The notes beneath the pieces were generated by a model. That model made no database searches. It saw nothing but the letters and a program-made list of their open reading frames with translations, and was not told where the DNA came from. Shown piece by piece: positions 21,642 to 32,256 of a stretch of DNA of 64,000 bases (within the stretch, counting starts at the first letter, position 1; the number at the start of each line of letters is the position of its first letter). The DNA is taken from assembly GCA_902590355.1 (NCBI GenBank), contig CACIWI010000001.1, positions 118,520-182,519 on the forward strand, written 5' to 3'. Both the position numbers and the translations under genes were made by a program. This DNA comes from an uncultured Prochlorococcus sp. (lineage in GTDB: Bacteria > Cyanobacteriota > Cyanobacteriia > PCC-6307 > Cyanobiaceae).

Positions 21642-22058
21642 TTGGATTCTTTTGATTCAACTACTAAAACATTTAAGATCCCCTTATTAAGTGGTTCGGT
21701 ATCAGCAGGGTTTCCTTCTCCTGCAGATGACTATACAGAAGAAAATATTGATTTAAACGAACATTTAATATCTAATCCTTTTAGCACTTTTTTTCTTAGA
21801 GTTAAAGGTGACTCAATGATAAATGCAGGAATTAAAGATAAAGATTTAATAATAGTAGACAAGAGCTTAACAGCCAGGCCAGGGAATATCATCATTGCAA
21901 TGATAGACGGAGAATTTACAATAAAAAGATTATCTATAAAAAATAATGAATTATATTTAAAATCAGAAAATCATAATTATCCTGATTTTAGATTTAAAAA
22001 CCATATTGATGTACAGATATGGGGAGTTGTTATTTATTCAATACATAGCTATTTATGA
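21642..22058 (+). CDS. umuD: UmuD-like S24 peptidase, translesion polymerase subunit
   Basis: SGSVSAGFPSPADDY, VKGDSMINAGIKDKDLIIVDKS, GEFTIKRL; TTG start. Confidence 0.93.
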   Translation: MDSFDSTTKTFKIPLLSGSVSAGFPSPADDYTEENIDLNEHLISNPFSTFFLRVKGDSMINAGIKDKDLIIVDKSLTARPGNIIIAMIDGEFTIKRLSIKNNELYLKSENHNYPDFRFKNHIDVQIWGVVIYSIHSYL

Positions 22059-23341
22059 GAATTTCAAATATTGATGCAATAGCTCTTATAGATGCTAATA
22101 ATTTTTACGCGTCATGTGAACAAAATATTAATCCTCATTTGAGAAATAAACCAGTAGTAATTTTATCTAATAATGACGGATGTATCATTGCAAGAAGCCC
22201 TGAAGCACGAGCTTTAAAAATCAAAATGGGAACTCCGTATTTTAAGGTCAAAGAAAGACTAAATAAATTAGATGTAGCAGTCTTAAGCTCAAACTACTCG
22301 CTTTATGGGGATATGAGCAGAAGACTAATGAATTTACTGAAAAACTACTGTGAACAGATAGAAATTTATTCCATTGACGAAGCATTCGTCTCGATTTCTA
22401 GACCTAATGATGAGAATCTATATCCTTGGGCAAGAAGCATAAGATCATTAATATATCAGAATCTAGGGATTACCATAACAGTAGGAATAGGAGAAAATAA
22501 AGTAAGAGCAAAAATTGCTAATAAACTAGCTAAAAATATTGATTATTCAGCTGGAATATTTGATTTAGCTAGAACCAAAAATGAGAATAATTATTTGAAA
22601 AGAATTAGTATAGATAAGATATGGGGAGTCGGAAAACAAACCTCTAATTGGTTGCAAAGTAAAGGTATTAAAAATGCGAGAGAACTGAGAGATATGGAAG
22701 AAAATGAAATCATTAAGAAATTAGGCATCGTAGGGAAAAGACTGCAATTAGAACTAAAAGGCCATAGATGCCTGCCCATAGAAAAAAATAAGAAATCAAA
22801 AAAAGAAATTCAGGTGAGTAGGAGTTTCGGTACGCCTATCACAAAATTAGAAGACTTAACTCAAGCACTGGCAACTCACGCAATAAAAGCCTCTGAAAAA
22901 ATGAGAAGTCAGAATTTACAATCATCTAATATTAGAGTATTTGCTAGAACCAGTAAATATTCAAATCAAAATTATCAAAGAAGTGCTCATAGAAAACTTA
23001 CAAATGCAACAGATGACACAAACAATATTTTAAAAATAGTAGTTGAATTATCTAAAGAAATTTATAATCCCGAATATAAATTCTCAAAAGCTGGTGTTTT
23101 AATGCAGGATTTAACAAATAGCGAATATTTACAGCAATCAGTTATCAATTACAAATCTCAGAAAGTCTTAAAAAAATCAACAAATCTTATGAAAACGATT
23201 GATTTATTAAATAAAAGATTTAATAACAATGCAATTACATGGGCCATTACAAAAAATCCACAAAGTTGGAAGATGAATAAGAATTTCTTAAGTCGCTCAT
23301 CTACAACTGATATAGAACAAATCCCAACTATAGTGAAGTAA
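22055..23341 (+). CDS. umuC: DNA polymerase V catalytic subunit UmuC
   Basis: ALIDANNFYASCEQ, VVILSNNDGCIIARS, EIYSIDEAFV, VGIGENKVRAKIANKLAK. Confidence 0.96.
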   Translation: MRISNIDAIALIDANNFYASCEQNINPHLRNKPVVILSNNDGCIIARSPEARALKIKMGTPYFKVKERLNKLDVAVLSSNYSLYGDMSRRLMNLLKNYCEQIEIYSIDEAFVSISRPNDENLYPWARSIRSLIYQNLGITITVGIGENKVRAKIANKLAKNIDYSAGIFDLARTKNENNYLKRISIDKIWGVGKQTSNWLQSKGIKNARELRDMEENEIIKKLGIVGKRLQLELKGHRCLPIEKNKKSKKEIQVSRSFGTPITKLEDLTQALATHAIKASEKMRSQNLQSSNIRVFARTSKYSNQNYQRSAHRKLTNATDDTNNILKIVVELSKEIYNPEYKFSKAGVLMQDLTNSEYLQQSVINYKSQKVLKKSTNLMKTIDLLNKRFNNNAITWAITKNPQSWKMNKNFLSRSSTTDIEQIPTIVK

Positions 23342-23351
23342 ACAAAATAGA

Positions 23352-23819
23352 ATGGAATTCATATTATTTTTGAGCAAATTAGATAAAGAGATTCTTAACT
23401 TATTAATGAAAGCAAACTACATATTTGAAGAAAATAAAATTGAATGTCTAATAAACAAAGAAATAAAAGGGCTACATAATTTTAAAGAAAATAAAATAAT
23501 AATATGTACTGAAAATGCAAAAAGGAAAACAAATTTTAGAAACAAGAATCAACAACCAAATAAAGATAACTTCAAAACAGAAAGGGCGATAAGAAAAGCA
23601 TTAAGGCACGAAGCAACTCATGCGATACAAAAATGTAATGACAATAAAACAATAGGGGATATAAAAAAATTAGAAAGCAAATTGCATCAAAGTAAAAGAA
23701 AAGCATTAGAGTTCTCTAGTTCAAATTTTTATGGGACTTATGCGAAAGAAGTAGAAGCTTATGTTCTTGAAGATAAACCCAAAAAAGTTAAAAACTTGAT
23801 TAAAAAATACTGTCTATAA
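23352..23819 (+). CDS. Putative HEXXH metallopeptidase-like protein
   Basis: ALRHEATHAIQ motif with downstream YAKEVEAY; directly 3' of umuC. Confidence 0.6.
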   Translation: MEFILFLSKLDKEILNLLMKANYIFEENKIECLINKEIKGLHNFKENKIIICTENAKRKTNFRNKNQQPNKDNFKTERAIRKALRHEATHAIQKCNDNKTIGDIKKLESKLHQSKRKALEFSSSNFYGTYAKEVEAYVLEDKPKKVKNLIKKYCL

Positions 23820-23835
23820 ATTAAAAATTTTTATA

Positions 23836-25890
23836 TTAACTAGCGAGGAAATTGCCACAACGTTGTTTGTCTAAGAAATTTATATGTTGTCTTTCTAGGT
23901 AATATAATTCCTGAAATTTAATAGCATCTGAGTTTAAATCCTTAAAAAGATCATCTATCTCTTTATTTGTATTTGAAGAACCTGAAGAAGGATTATCAAT
24001 TAAAATAGATATACAATTTTCTAAAGTTTTTAATCTTTGAGATCCCCAAGATTCTATTAAATGTCTACATCTTTTTAGAGAATTATATTTCTCAAGAAGT
24101 GATAATGTTCCTAGTAAATTGTCCTTAGGATTACTCAGCAATGTTAAAAACAATTCATTTGGATTAATAAAAATATTAATTTTATTTGATGATTCAGGAT
24201 TATTGAGAGCTAAGAAGTCAGGCAGAAGTGAAATTAAGTTAATAGAAGAAAAATCTTTTTGAAGATTTTGACTATTTGATTGTTTTAAATCATTTAGGTA
24301 ATTAAAACCTAAATTATTTTGTTCAATTTTTGAAATAGCTTCCCATAGAGTTTGAATATAAATAGTATTAAAAACATTAATTTCTCTTTTGAGAAATTCA
24401 TCACGAATAAATAGCCTAAGATCTGGACAATGTAAATAATAAAAAATTATTTCCGATTCATTTTTTTCCCGTCGGGAAATTTCATTTGGTTGTTCAAATT
24501 TTTTTGATCTGCCATGCCAACGAAATCCCTTTACTTGATTTCTTAAATCTTGTTCAAACTGTATTGCTAACCTAGCTTGTCCCTTACTTAATTGTTCGGA
24601 AACTTTTTGTAAATAATGAGTTCTGGTTGTTGATTGAGGTAATTTACTCAACAATCTTACCAATGAAGAAATAACACTTTGAAAAATTTCAGACTTAGTT
24701 AAATCTTGATCTTTAAAAATCTGATCAATCTCCCAATCAATCCAAAAGGATGAATTATCAATTAAATTAAAATAATCTTCAGGTGTATGACTATTCAAAT
24801 ATTCGTCAGGATCTTTAAAATGGTTTAATTGAAGTATCTTAAGATTAATTTGATCATGAAGAGATAAGCTTTCTACTTCTTTTATAACTCTTTTTGTAGC
24901 TAAAATTCCTGCATTATCAGAATCAAAATTCAAAATTATATTTTTATTATCTGTACATCTACATAGTTGAGAAATTTGATATTTATTTAATGCGGTACCG
25001 AGAGAAGCCACAGAATTAGTTATACCCTTTGAATGAAGAGAAATAACATCAAAGTAGCCTTCAACAATAATAGCTTTATCTCTTTTTCTAATATCACTAG
25101 AAGCTTTTTCGAAGGCAAACAACATTTTTCCCTTTTCAAATATCTCTGATTCAGGAGAATTAAGATATTTAGGTTCCTGACCATCAAGAGATCTTCCTCC
25201 AAAGGCAACTACTCTTCCCTGCATATCATGAATTGGTACAATTAATCTATTTCTAAAACGATCATAAATCTTGTCAGAATTATCTTTAGAAATTGCAAGG
25301 CCTGAAGCTAATATGAAATTAATGGGGAATTTTTCTACCTTGGAAAGATAATTAAATAAATCATTCCATGAATTTGGGGCAAAACCTAATTCAAAGTTAT
25401 CAATAATCTTGTTACTCAAGTTTCTCTTGGATGTTAAATATTTCATGGCTTCAAAACCAAGAGAATTATTTAACTGAGACTTAAACCAATTTTTAGTGAC
25501 TCTTAATATTTTATAAAGCTCTTCCTTTCTAGATAGTTGTTTTTTATAAGCTTCTATTTGGGGACCCTCAAGATTTTCAACATTAATATTATTTTTTTTT
25601 GCTAGTGAAAGTACAACATCTGAAAAATTTGCACGAGTAAATTCCATTAAAAATTTAATAGAGTTTCCACCTGCACCACAAGAAAAACAGTAATAGAATT
25701 GTTTAGCTGGTGATACTGTCATAGATGGCTTAGTATCATCATGAAAAGGACAAATCCCAACAAATTCCTTGCCTTTCTTTTTAAGAACAATATGTTCAGA
25801 AATAACTTCAACGATATCTGCTTTTTCCTTAACCTCTTGAATAGTTCTTGGGTGTATAGAATGAACCATTGAGATTTTTATCAAAAACAA
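23836..25890 (-). CDS. dnaG: DNA primase
   Basis: CPFHDDTKPSMTVSPAKQFYYCFSCGAGGNSIKFLM zinc finger; FGGRSLDGQEPKYLNSPE; start may be the later Met (MVHSIHPRTI). Confidence 0.97.
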   Translation of the reverse strand: MFLIKISMVHSIHPRTIQEVKEKADIVEVISEHIVLKKKGKEFVGICPFHDDTKPSMTVSPAKQFYYCFSCGAGGNSIKFLMEFTRANFSDVVLSLAKKNNINVENLEGPQIEAYKKQLSRKEELYKILRVTKNWFKSQLNNSLGFEAMKYLTSKRNLSNKIIDNFELGFAPNSWNDLFNYLSKVEKFPINFILASGLAISKDNSDKIYDRFRNRLIVPIHDMQGRVVAFGGRSLDGQEPKYLNSPESEIFEKGKMLFAFEKASSDIRKRDKAIIVEGYFDVISLHSKGITNSVASLGTALNKYQISQLCRCTDNKNIILNFDSDNAGILATKRVIKEVESLSLHDQINLKILQLNHFKDPDEYLNSHTPEDYFNLIDNSSFWIDWEIDQIFKDQDLTKSEIFQSVISSLVRLLSKLPQSTTRTHYLQKVSEQLSKGQARLAIQFEQDLRNQVKGFRWHGRSKKFEQPNEISRREKNESEIIFYYLHCPDLRLFIRDEFLKREINVFNTIYIQTLWEAISKIEQNNLGFNYLNDLKQSNSQNLQKDFSSINLISLLPDFLALNNPESSNKINIFINPNELFLTLLSNPKDNLLGTLSLLEKYNSLKRCRHLIESWGSQRLKTLENCISILIDNPSSGSSNTNKEIDDLFKDLNSDAIKFQELYYLERQHINFLDKQRCGNFLAS

Positions 25891-25963
25891 ATTATGATTT
25901 ATTTGTTATAGGTCAAAATCAAATAAGAATCTACTTAATTTCACAATAAAACTATTTTTTTAA

Positions 25964-26854
25964 ATGATTAATATCGCAGAATTAGAAAAAAAATTTAATT
26001 CATTGAATAAGTTTAATTTAGTATTTGCTTCATTCTTCTTTAGTTTGATGACTTTATGCGTAAAAAATATTGATAGAAGGATACCTATTTATGAATTAGT
26101 TTTATTCAGATCATTGTTAAGTTTAATTATTACATTATTCATAATTAATCTAAAAAATATAAATCCTTGGGGCAACAATAGACCATTGCTTATCTTAAGA
26201 GGTGTATTAGGAACCTTAGCTTTAGTTTGCATTTTTTATGCGATAAGAAATATGCCCCTTAGTATATCTACTGTCATTCAGTACACATACCCTATTTTTA
26301 TATCTATATTCGCTGGCATATTTATAGACGAAAAAATAACTCGGAATATAATTTTTGCTTTAATTATTGGCTGGATTGGAATATTAGTAATATTAAATCC
26401 AAGTCAATTATCAAATATAAACGTTGAAATTGAAAATGTTTCGATTTCGATCGCATTTCTTGGGGCAATCTGCACTGCATTGGCTTACGTTACTGTTAGG
26501 AAACTTTCATTTACTGAGGATGTTTATGTAATTATTGAATATTTTCCACTTGTTTCTTTTATAGCTTTATTGCCAATTGTATTAATGAACTGGGTTACCC
26601 CAACTTGGTATGAATTAGTTTGGATAATTGGCATTGGCTTATTTACTCAATTAGGTCAGACTTTCTTAACTGTAGGATTAAAAAGTTTACCTGCTTCTGA
26701 AGCTTCAACAATTAACTATTTGCAAGTTTTATTCGGGTCTATTTGGGGGATTTTGTTTTTTAGTGAAATAATAAATATAAATTTTTTATTAGGAGCTACA
26801 CTAGTATTATTAGGAACTATTATATCTACTACCAAAATAATCAAAAGGACATAG
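25964..26854 (+). CDS. EamA/DMT family transporter
   Basis: Ten-TM pattern, RGVLGTLALVCIFYAIRNMPLSISTVIQYTYPIFISIFA. Confidence 0.85.
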   Translation: MINIAELEKKFNSLNKFNLVFASFFFSLMTLCVKNIDRRIPIYELVLFRSLLSLIITLFIINLKNINPWGNNRPLLILRGVLGTLALVCIFYAIRNMPLSISTVIQYTYPIFISIFAGIFIDEKITRNIIFALIIGWIGILVILNPSQLSNINVEIENVSISIAFLGAICTALAYVTVRKLSFTEDVYVIIEYFPLVSFIALLPIVLMNWVTPTWYELVWIIGIGLFTQLGQTFLTVGLKSLPASEASTINYLQVLFGSIWGILFFSEIININFLLGATLVLLGTIISTTKIIKRT

Positions 26855-26877
26855 AATATAGTTATTAAAATAAAAAA

Positions 26878-27234
26878 ATGAAATTTTTCTATTTAGCTTT
26901 ACTATTTTGTTTTTCTCCTATTGTTCAAGTTAATGCATCGACCCCAAAGTCAGTAACTTGCACAAGAACTGAATACAGAGAAGAATACATTCCTGGATCC
27001 AAATCAAATCCAGGCTATGTAAAAAGTTATGAAGTTGACGTTGTAATACCTTGTGGAGGTCAAAGTACAGCTGAAAAAATAGATGATAATGACTGTAGTG
27101 AAGGTTCTGTTATAGGAGGACTTCTTGGTGCGGGAATAGCACTATCTTCCTCTAGAGGGAAAGATAGATTTTGGGCAGTACCTGCTGGAGGAACTGCAGG
27201 AGCACTAATTGGTTGTCAGGTGGATGGTGGTTAA
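26878..27234 (+). CDS. Secreted/envelope protein with glycine-zipper-like segment
   Basis: N-terminal signal peptide; SVIGGLLGAGIALSS...AGGTAGALIGC. Confidence 0.7.
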   Translation: MKFFYLALLFCFSPIVQVNASTPKSVTCTRTEYREEYIPGSKSNPGYVKSYEVDVVIPCGGQSTAEKIDDNDCSEGSVIGGLLGAGIALSSSRGKDRFWAVPAGGTAGALIGCQVDGG

Positions 27235-27912
27235 TTGATTAGTTGGATAAATGGAGAATTGGTTGAGTCATGGCAAACTAATCAAAAATTTTTTGTTTTA
27301 ATAAATTGTCAAGGATTAGGATACGAAATACAAATACTAGAATCCTTTTTTCTCAAATTAAAAACAAATCAGATATCTAATAAAAAAATTACTCTTTGGT
27401 TAAAACATATTAAAAAAGAAGATTCAGATTTACTATTTGGCTTTACATCAAAGGAACAAAAGAATTTCTTTATTGCAATTTTAAGTATCAGAGGTGTTGG
27501 ATCTCAAATTGGTATGGGGATATTAAATAAATTCTCTATTGGTGAAGTTATCAATGCAATAAAGACACAAAACAAAAAATTAATTTGTTCCGTTCCTGGT
27601 ATAGGTCAAAAAATGAGTGATCGGTTAATTTTAGAACTAAAAAATAAATTTAAAAGTGAAATACAATTTGAAGGAGAAAAAGCAAAAGATAAATTTGAGA
27701 TTAAGGATCCAGAAATTAATAAAATGATCGAAGATCTTCAGTTAACTCTTCAAACATTAAATTACAAAAATGAAGAAATCAAGAGTATTTTGCCAATTAT
27801 TTTTAATGAAGTAGATTTCCTTTCAAAAAAAGAAAATAATTTTTCATTTGAAAATTTATTGAAATTAGCTATGAATTATCTAGATAAGGAAAGTAGTAAT
27901 ATAGCTAGCTGA
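27235..27912 (+). CDS. ruvA: Holliday junction helicase subunit RuvA
   Basis: SIRGVGSQIGMGILN, CSVPGIGQKMSDRLILELKNK; TTG start abutting previous stop. Confidence 0.92.
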   Translation: MISWINGELVESWQTNQKFFVLINCQGLGYEIQILESFFLKLKTNQISNKKITLWLKHIKKEDSDLLFGFTSKEQKNFFIAILSIRGVGSQIGMGILNKFSIGEVINAIKTQNKKLICSVPGIGQKMSDRLILELKNKFKSEIQFEGEKAKDKFEIKDPEINKMIEDLQLTLQTLNYKNEEIKSILPIIFNEVDFLSKKENNFSFENLLKLAMNYLDKESSNIAS

Positions 27913-27944
27913 CGTAGTATCATAGAGTAAAAGAAATAAAATTT

Positions 27945-28214
27945 ATGTCATTAGATACAGCAGAAAAACAGAAGCTGATTGAGACTCATCAAGTACATCC
28001 AACTGATACAGGTTCAGCCGAAGTTCAAGTAGCACTGCTTTCAAAAAGAATATCGAAATTAAGTGACCACCTCCAAGGAAACATTCATGATTTCGCTTCA
28101 AGGCAAGGATTATTAAAAATGATTGGTAAAAGGAAAAGATTACTTTCTTTCATTAAAGACAAAGACGTTCAGAGATATCAAGAGCTAGTAAAGAAAATTG
28201 GAATCAGAGGATGA
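27945..28214 (+). CDS. rpsO: 30S ribosomal protein S15
   Basis: [29 protein letters not shown]...[10 protein letters not shown]. Confidence 0.98.
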   Translation: MSLDTAEKQKLIETHQVHPTDTGSAEVQVALLSKRISKLSDHLQGNIHDFASRQGLLKMIGKRKRLLSFIKDKDVQRYQELVKKIGIRG

Positions 28215-28223
28215 TTTCAATTA

Positions 28224-28673
28224 ATGAAAAAAAAGCAATCTAAAAAAAAGACACAATTTAAAAAGAAAAAAAATTATTCTGAGAAAACTGCTTTTGCGCA
28301 TCTAGAAGAAGCATCAAGCACTGCAACTACCCAAAAAAGATCATCAACTGGGATTCCAAAATATGTTGCGGATAGAATGGCAAGAAGAATATTTTTTACA
28401 GCAGGAATTCCCACAATATTAGGGATGTCGGTTTTCGTAGTAAGCTATGTAATAGTAACGAGAAATATTGCTGAAATACCTCCTTCATCAACAATTGCAA
28501 TTTCAGCATTGTTTTTTTTGTTAGGTCTAGCAGGATTGAGTTTTGGAATATTATCAGCTAGTTGGGATAAAGAACCTGGATCTTTTTTTGGTATTGAAAA
28601 TATTCCAATGAACATACAACGTGCAAAAGCAGCCTTCAAACCTGCAACACAAAATTTCGAGGATAAAAGTTAA
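28224..28673 (+). CDS. PAM68-like (DUF3464) photosystem assembly protein
   Basis: IPKYVADRMARRIFFTAGIPTILGMSVFVVSY...LSFGILSASWDKE. Confidence 0.85.
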   Translation: MKKKQSKKKTQFKKKKNYSEKTAFAHLEEASSTATTQKRSSTGIPKYVADRMARRIFFTAGIPTILGMSVFVVSYVIVTRNIAEIPPSSTIAISALFFLLGLAGLSFGILSASWDKEPGSFFGIENIPMNIQRAKAAFKPATQNFEDKS

Positions 28674-28674
28674 T

Positions 28675-31600
28675 CTAGGAAACTAAAGATTTCAAGTTAA
28701 CTTGGAATGAATTTTCTTCTAATAATTTGCATGCTCCTTGTATATCTCCAATACAGAATTGATCGCCAAATTTAACGTAAGTAACACTATGCTCATTTCT
28801 TACCGCAGCTAAAACTGGAATCTTGATTCCACATCTATCTTTATCTGGTTTAAATTTAGTTAAGCAGTTTCTTAAAGTATTTTGTACTCTTACATCTGAT
28901 GCTTGAGAACTTTTAAGATTAATAATAAGCAATTTAAGGTTATCTATTTCTCTGCAATCATCAATTATTAATTGAGTCTTATCACTTTTTTTATCTATTG
29001 TTCCCCAAAACAATAATCTAGTATCAGTCAAAAGAAATTCGGATAATCTGACATAGGTTTTTGGAAAAACTATTGCTTCGCAACTTCCAGAAAGATCTTC
29101 AAGCTGAACTATAGCCATCCTATCTCCTTTTCTCGTTGTAATTTGCTTTAAATCAGGGATCATTCCAACTAAAGAGACTTTAGTTCTATCTTTTGTTTCT
29201 TCTAACTGCGAAATGCTTATAGGTGAAACAAGTTTTGCGGGTTTAGTTAAGTGCTTTAGAGGATGGTCAGATAAGTAAAAGCCTAATAACTGCTTCTCTA
29301 ACTTTAATTTCTCAATAAGTGAATAATCATCAACCTTAGCTAATTGCGAATCTGAGAAAGCAACATTAGAAAATTCTTCTTTAGAGTCAAAAAGATTTCC
29401 TTGACCTGATAACCTATCACGATTTCTTGAAGAGGCCCACTCAATAATATGTTCAAGATCTGACAATAACTGAGCTCTATTCTTATCATTTGAAAACTCA
29501 TCTAATGCTCCACAATGAATTAGAGATTCAAGACTTCTTTTGTTAAGAACATTAGAAGGCAAACGGTCGCACAAATCTGATAATGAATTAAAAGTTCCAA
29601 AACTATTTCGGTTTTCAATTATATTTCTTATTGCAGAATCTCCTAAATTCTTAATTGCAGATAACCCGAATAAAATCTGTTTATTCTTAATAGTGAAATC
29701 TACGCCAGAAAAATTAATGCTTGGTGAAATAACATCTATTCCCATGGAATAACAATTAGAAATATATCTTTGCATCTTGTCGCTAGAGCCAGAATTAACG
29801 CTTAAGAGGGCTGCCATATATGCAACAGGAAAATGGGCTTTTAAAAATGCAGTTTGATAAGTTACGGCACCATAAGCAGTTGAGTGGCTTTTGTTAAAAC
29901 AATATTCTGCGAATAAAACCATTTGATCAAAAAGATCATTAGCTAATTTTTCATTTACACCTTTCTTCATAGAACCGTCTACAAAAATATTCCTATGCTT
30001 TACCATTTCAGAAACCTTCTTTTTCCCCATTGCTCTTCGAAGTAAATCAGCATCACCCAGAGAATAACCGGCTAGGTCTTGAGCAATTTTCATGATTTGT
30101 TCTTGGTAAACCATAATTCCATAGGTTTCAGTGAGGATTGACTTAATAAAAGGATGAGGGAAATCAACCTTTTCGTTCCCATTTTTTCTATTTATGAATT
30201 TAGGTATAAGGCCTGCATCAAGAGGACCAGGTCTATAAAGAGCCAATATAGACGAAATATCCTCTAGAGAGCTAGGTTTGAAATCCCTAACGACCTGTTT
30301 CATGCCGGAAGATTCAAGTTGAAAAATACCTTCAAGATCTCCTCTCCCGATAAGATCAAAGGTTTTACCATCATTTTGTGGTAACTCATCAATGTTAATT
30401 TTCCTTCCGGTAGATTGATTAATTAGAGAAACTGTTTTTTCAATCATTGTCAAATTCTTAAGACCCAAAAAATCCATTTTCAATAGTCCAAGTGATTCGA
30501 TATCGTCCATAGAATATTGGGTTATTATTTGCCCTTCATTATTTCTTTGAAGAGGTACAAGTTCGTCAAGAGGATCTGATGCGATAACAACTCCAGCAGC
30601 ATGAACTCCATATGTTTTATTGGTGCCTTCAATTCTCATAGCCAAATCAACCCATTTTTTCACCCTATCATCATTAATATATTTTTCTCTAAACTCTTGG
30701 CAAGGAGAATTTTTGTCAATCATTTCATTTAATTTATAAGGTTTCCCTCTTACAACCGGTATTAACTTAGCCAATTTGTCCGCTTCTCCATATGGTATAT
30801 CTAAAACCCTTGCAACATCTTTTAAAACCGCCTTAGAGGTCATCTTATTGAAAGTAATTATTTGCGCAACTTTATCCTCTCCATAACGATTAGTAACATA
30901 ATCTATAACTTCATTTCTTCTATCAATACAAAAGTCGGTATCAATATCTGGCATTGACTTTCTTGCTGGATTTAAAAATCTCTCAAACAACAATCCATGT
31001 TCAACAGGATCTATATTTGTAATTTGAAGAGCATAAGCTACTAATGAGCCTGCTGCAGAGCCTCTACCTGGTCCTACAGGGATAGAGTTATCTCTAGCAA
31101 ATTTGATGTAGTCCCAAACAACCAAAAAATAATCTGGGAAGCCCATATCTTTAATAATTTTTAATTCGGAAGATAGTCTTTTTTTATAGTTATCATCAAC
31201 TTCAATAAGATCATTTTTTTTAAGTCTTTTTAAAAGGCCTTTATTAGATAATTGTGTGAGGAAAGAAAATGAATCTGTATCTTCGTTAAGAGGGAATTTT
31301 GGCATTCTATAATTACCAAACAAATCAAATTCCTCAACTTTCTGAGAAATTTCTACCGTATTGTTAATTGCCTCAATAATTGATGCATCATCTATATGAT
31401 CTTTAAAAAGTTCAAGCATTTCACTTTCACTTTTTATATATTCTGTACCAGTATATCTCAATCTTTTTTCATCACTTATTAGTTTTCCAGTTAATACACA
31501 AAGCAAAGCGTCATGTGCTTCAACATCCATACTTGATAAGTAGTGTGCGTCGTTGGTCGCGATGACTTTTATTTGATGCTTCTTCCCAATTTTTATTAAT

Positions 31601-32178
31601 TCAACGTTAACAATTCTATCCTCAATAGAGCCGTGATCTTGTATTTCTAGATAAAAATCATCTGCAAATAATTTTTTATACCAAATAGCTATATCTTCTG
31701 CTACGTCTAATCTACCTTTTAAAATAGCCTGAGGTATCTCTCCACCAAGACAAGCTGTAGAAACTATCAAACCATCACTATATTTGCTTAAAAGAGATTT
31801 ATCAATACATGGTCTAGAAAAAATGCCTCGACCTCTCATCCCATTTAGATGACTAATTGTTGTTAACTTCACTAGATTCTTATATCCAATATAATTTTTT
31901 GCTAACACCACCAAATGATATCTTTTTTCTTTTTTTGGTTGAGGATCATCAATAGAACCATTAATCACATACATTTCATTACCAATAATTGGTTTTATAC
32001 CTTTCTCATTACACTTCTTGACCAAATCAAGAACACCATACATAACTCCATGATCAGTAAGAGCTATCGATTCCATTCCAAGATTACAAGCTCTATCAAC
32101 AATTTTTGAAATTTGACTGGCACCATCAAGTAAGCTGTAGTCACTATGATTATGAAGTGGAACGAAAGCCATATTCAA
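28675..32178 (-). CDS. dnaE: DNA polymerase III alpha subunit
   Basis: FVPLHNHSDYSLLDGASQ PHP domain, PVGPGRGSAAGSLVAY, PDIDTDFC; true start probably MAFVPLH. Confidence 0.98.
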   Translation of the reverse strand: MNMAFVPLHNHSDYSLLDGASQISKIVDRACNLGMESIALTDHGVMYGVLDLVKKCNEKGIKPIIGNEMYVINGSIDDPQPKKEKRYHLVVLAKNYIGYKNLVKLTTISHLNGMRGRGIFSRPCIDKSLLSKYSDGLIVSTACLGGEIPQAILKGRLDVAEDIAIWYKKLFADDFYLEIQDHGSIEDRIVNVELIKIGKKHQIKVIATNDAHYLSSMDVEAHDALLCVLTGKLISDEKRLRYTGTEYIKSESEMLELFKDHIDDASIIEAINNTVEISQKVEEFDLFGNYRMPKFPLNEDTDSFSFLTQLSNKGLLKRLKKNDLIEVDDNYKKRLSSELKIIKDMGFPDYFLVVWDYIKFARDNSIPVGPGRGSAAGSLVAYALQITNIDPVEHGLLFERFLNPARKSMPDIDTDFCIDRRNEVIDYVTNRYGEDKVAQIITFNKMTSKAVLKDVARVLDIPYGEADKLAKLIPVVRGKPYKLNEMIDKNSPCQEFREKYINDDRVKKWVDLAMRIEGTNKTYGVHAAGVVIASDPLDELVPLQRNNEGQIITQYSMDDIESLGLLKMDFLGLKNLTMIEKTVSLINQSTGRKINIDELPQNDGKTFDLIGRGDLEGIFQLESSGMKQVVRDFKPSSLEDISSILALYRPGPLDAGLIPKFINRKNGNEKVDFPHPFIKSILTETYGIMVYQEQIMKIAQDLAGYSLGDADLLRRAMGKKKVSEMVKHRNIFVDGSMKKGVNEKLANDLFDQMVLFAEYCFNKSHSTAYGAVTYQTAFLKAHFPVAYMAALLSVNSGSSDKMQRYISNCYSMGIDVISPSINFSGVDFTIKNKQILFGLSAIKNLGDSAIRNIIENRNSFGTFNSLSDLCDRLPSNVLNKRSLESLIHCGALDEFSNDKNRAQLLSDLEHIIEWASSRNRDRLSGQGNLFDSKEEFSNVAFSDSQLAKVDDYSLIEKLKLEKQLLGFYLSDHPLKHLTKPAKLVSPISISQLEETKDRTKVSLVGMIPDLKQITTRKGDRMAIVQLEDLSGSCEAIVFPKTYVRLSEFLLTDTRLLFWGTIDKKSDKTQLIIDDCREIDNLKLLIINLKSSQASDVRVQNTLRNCLTKFKPDKDRCGIKIPVLAAVRNEHSVTYVKFGDQFCIGDIQGACKLLEENSFQVNLKSLVS

Positions 32179-32256
32179 ATAATTTATATATATAAGATAG
32201 AGAAAATTTCTAAAAGATCTATACTTTGTGATTACAAATTAATTATTAATACAAAT

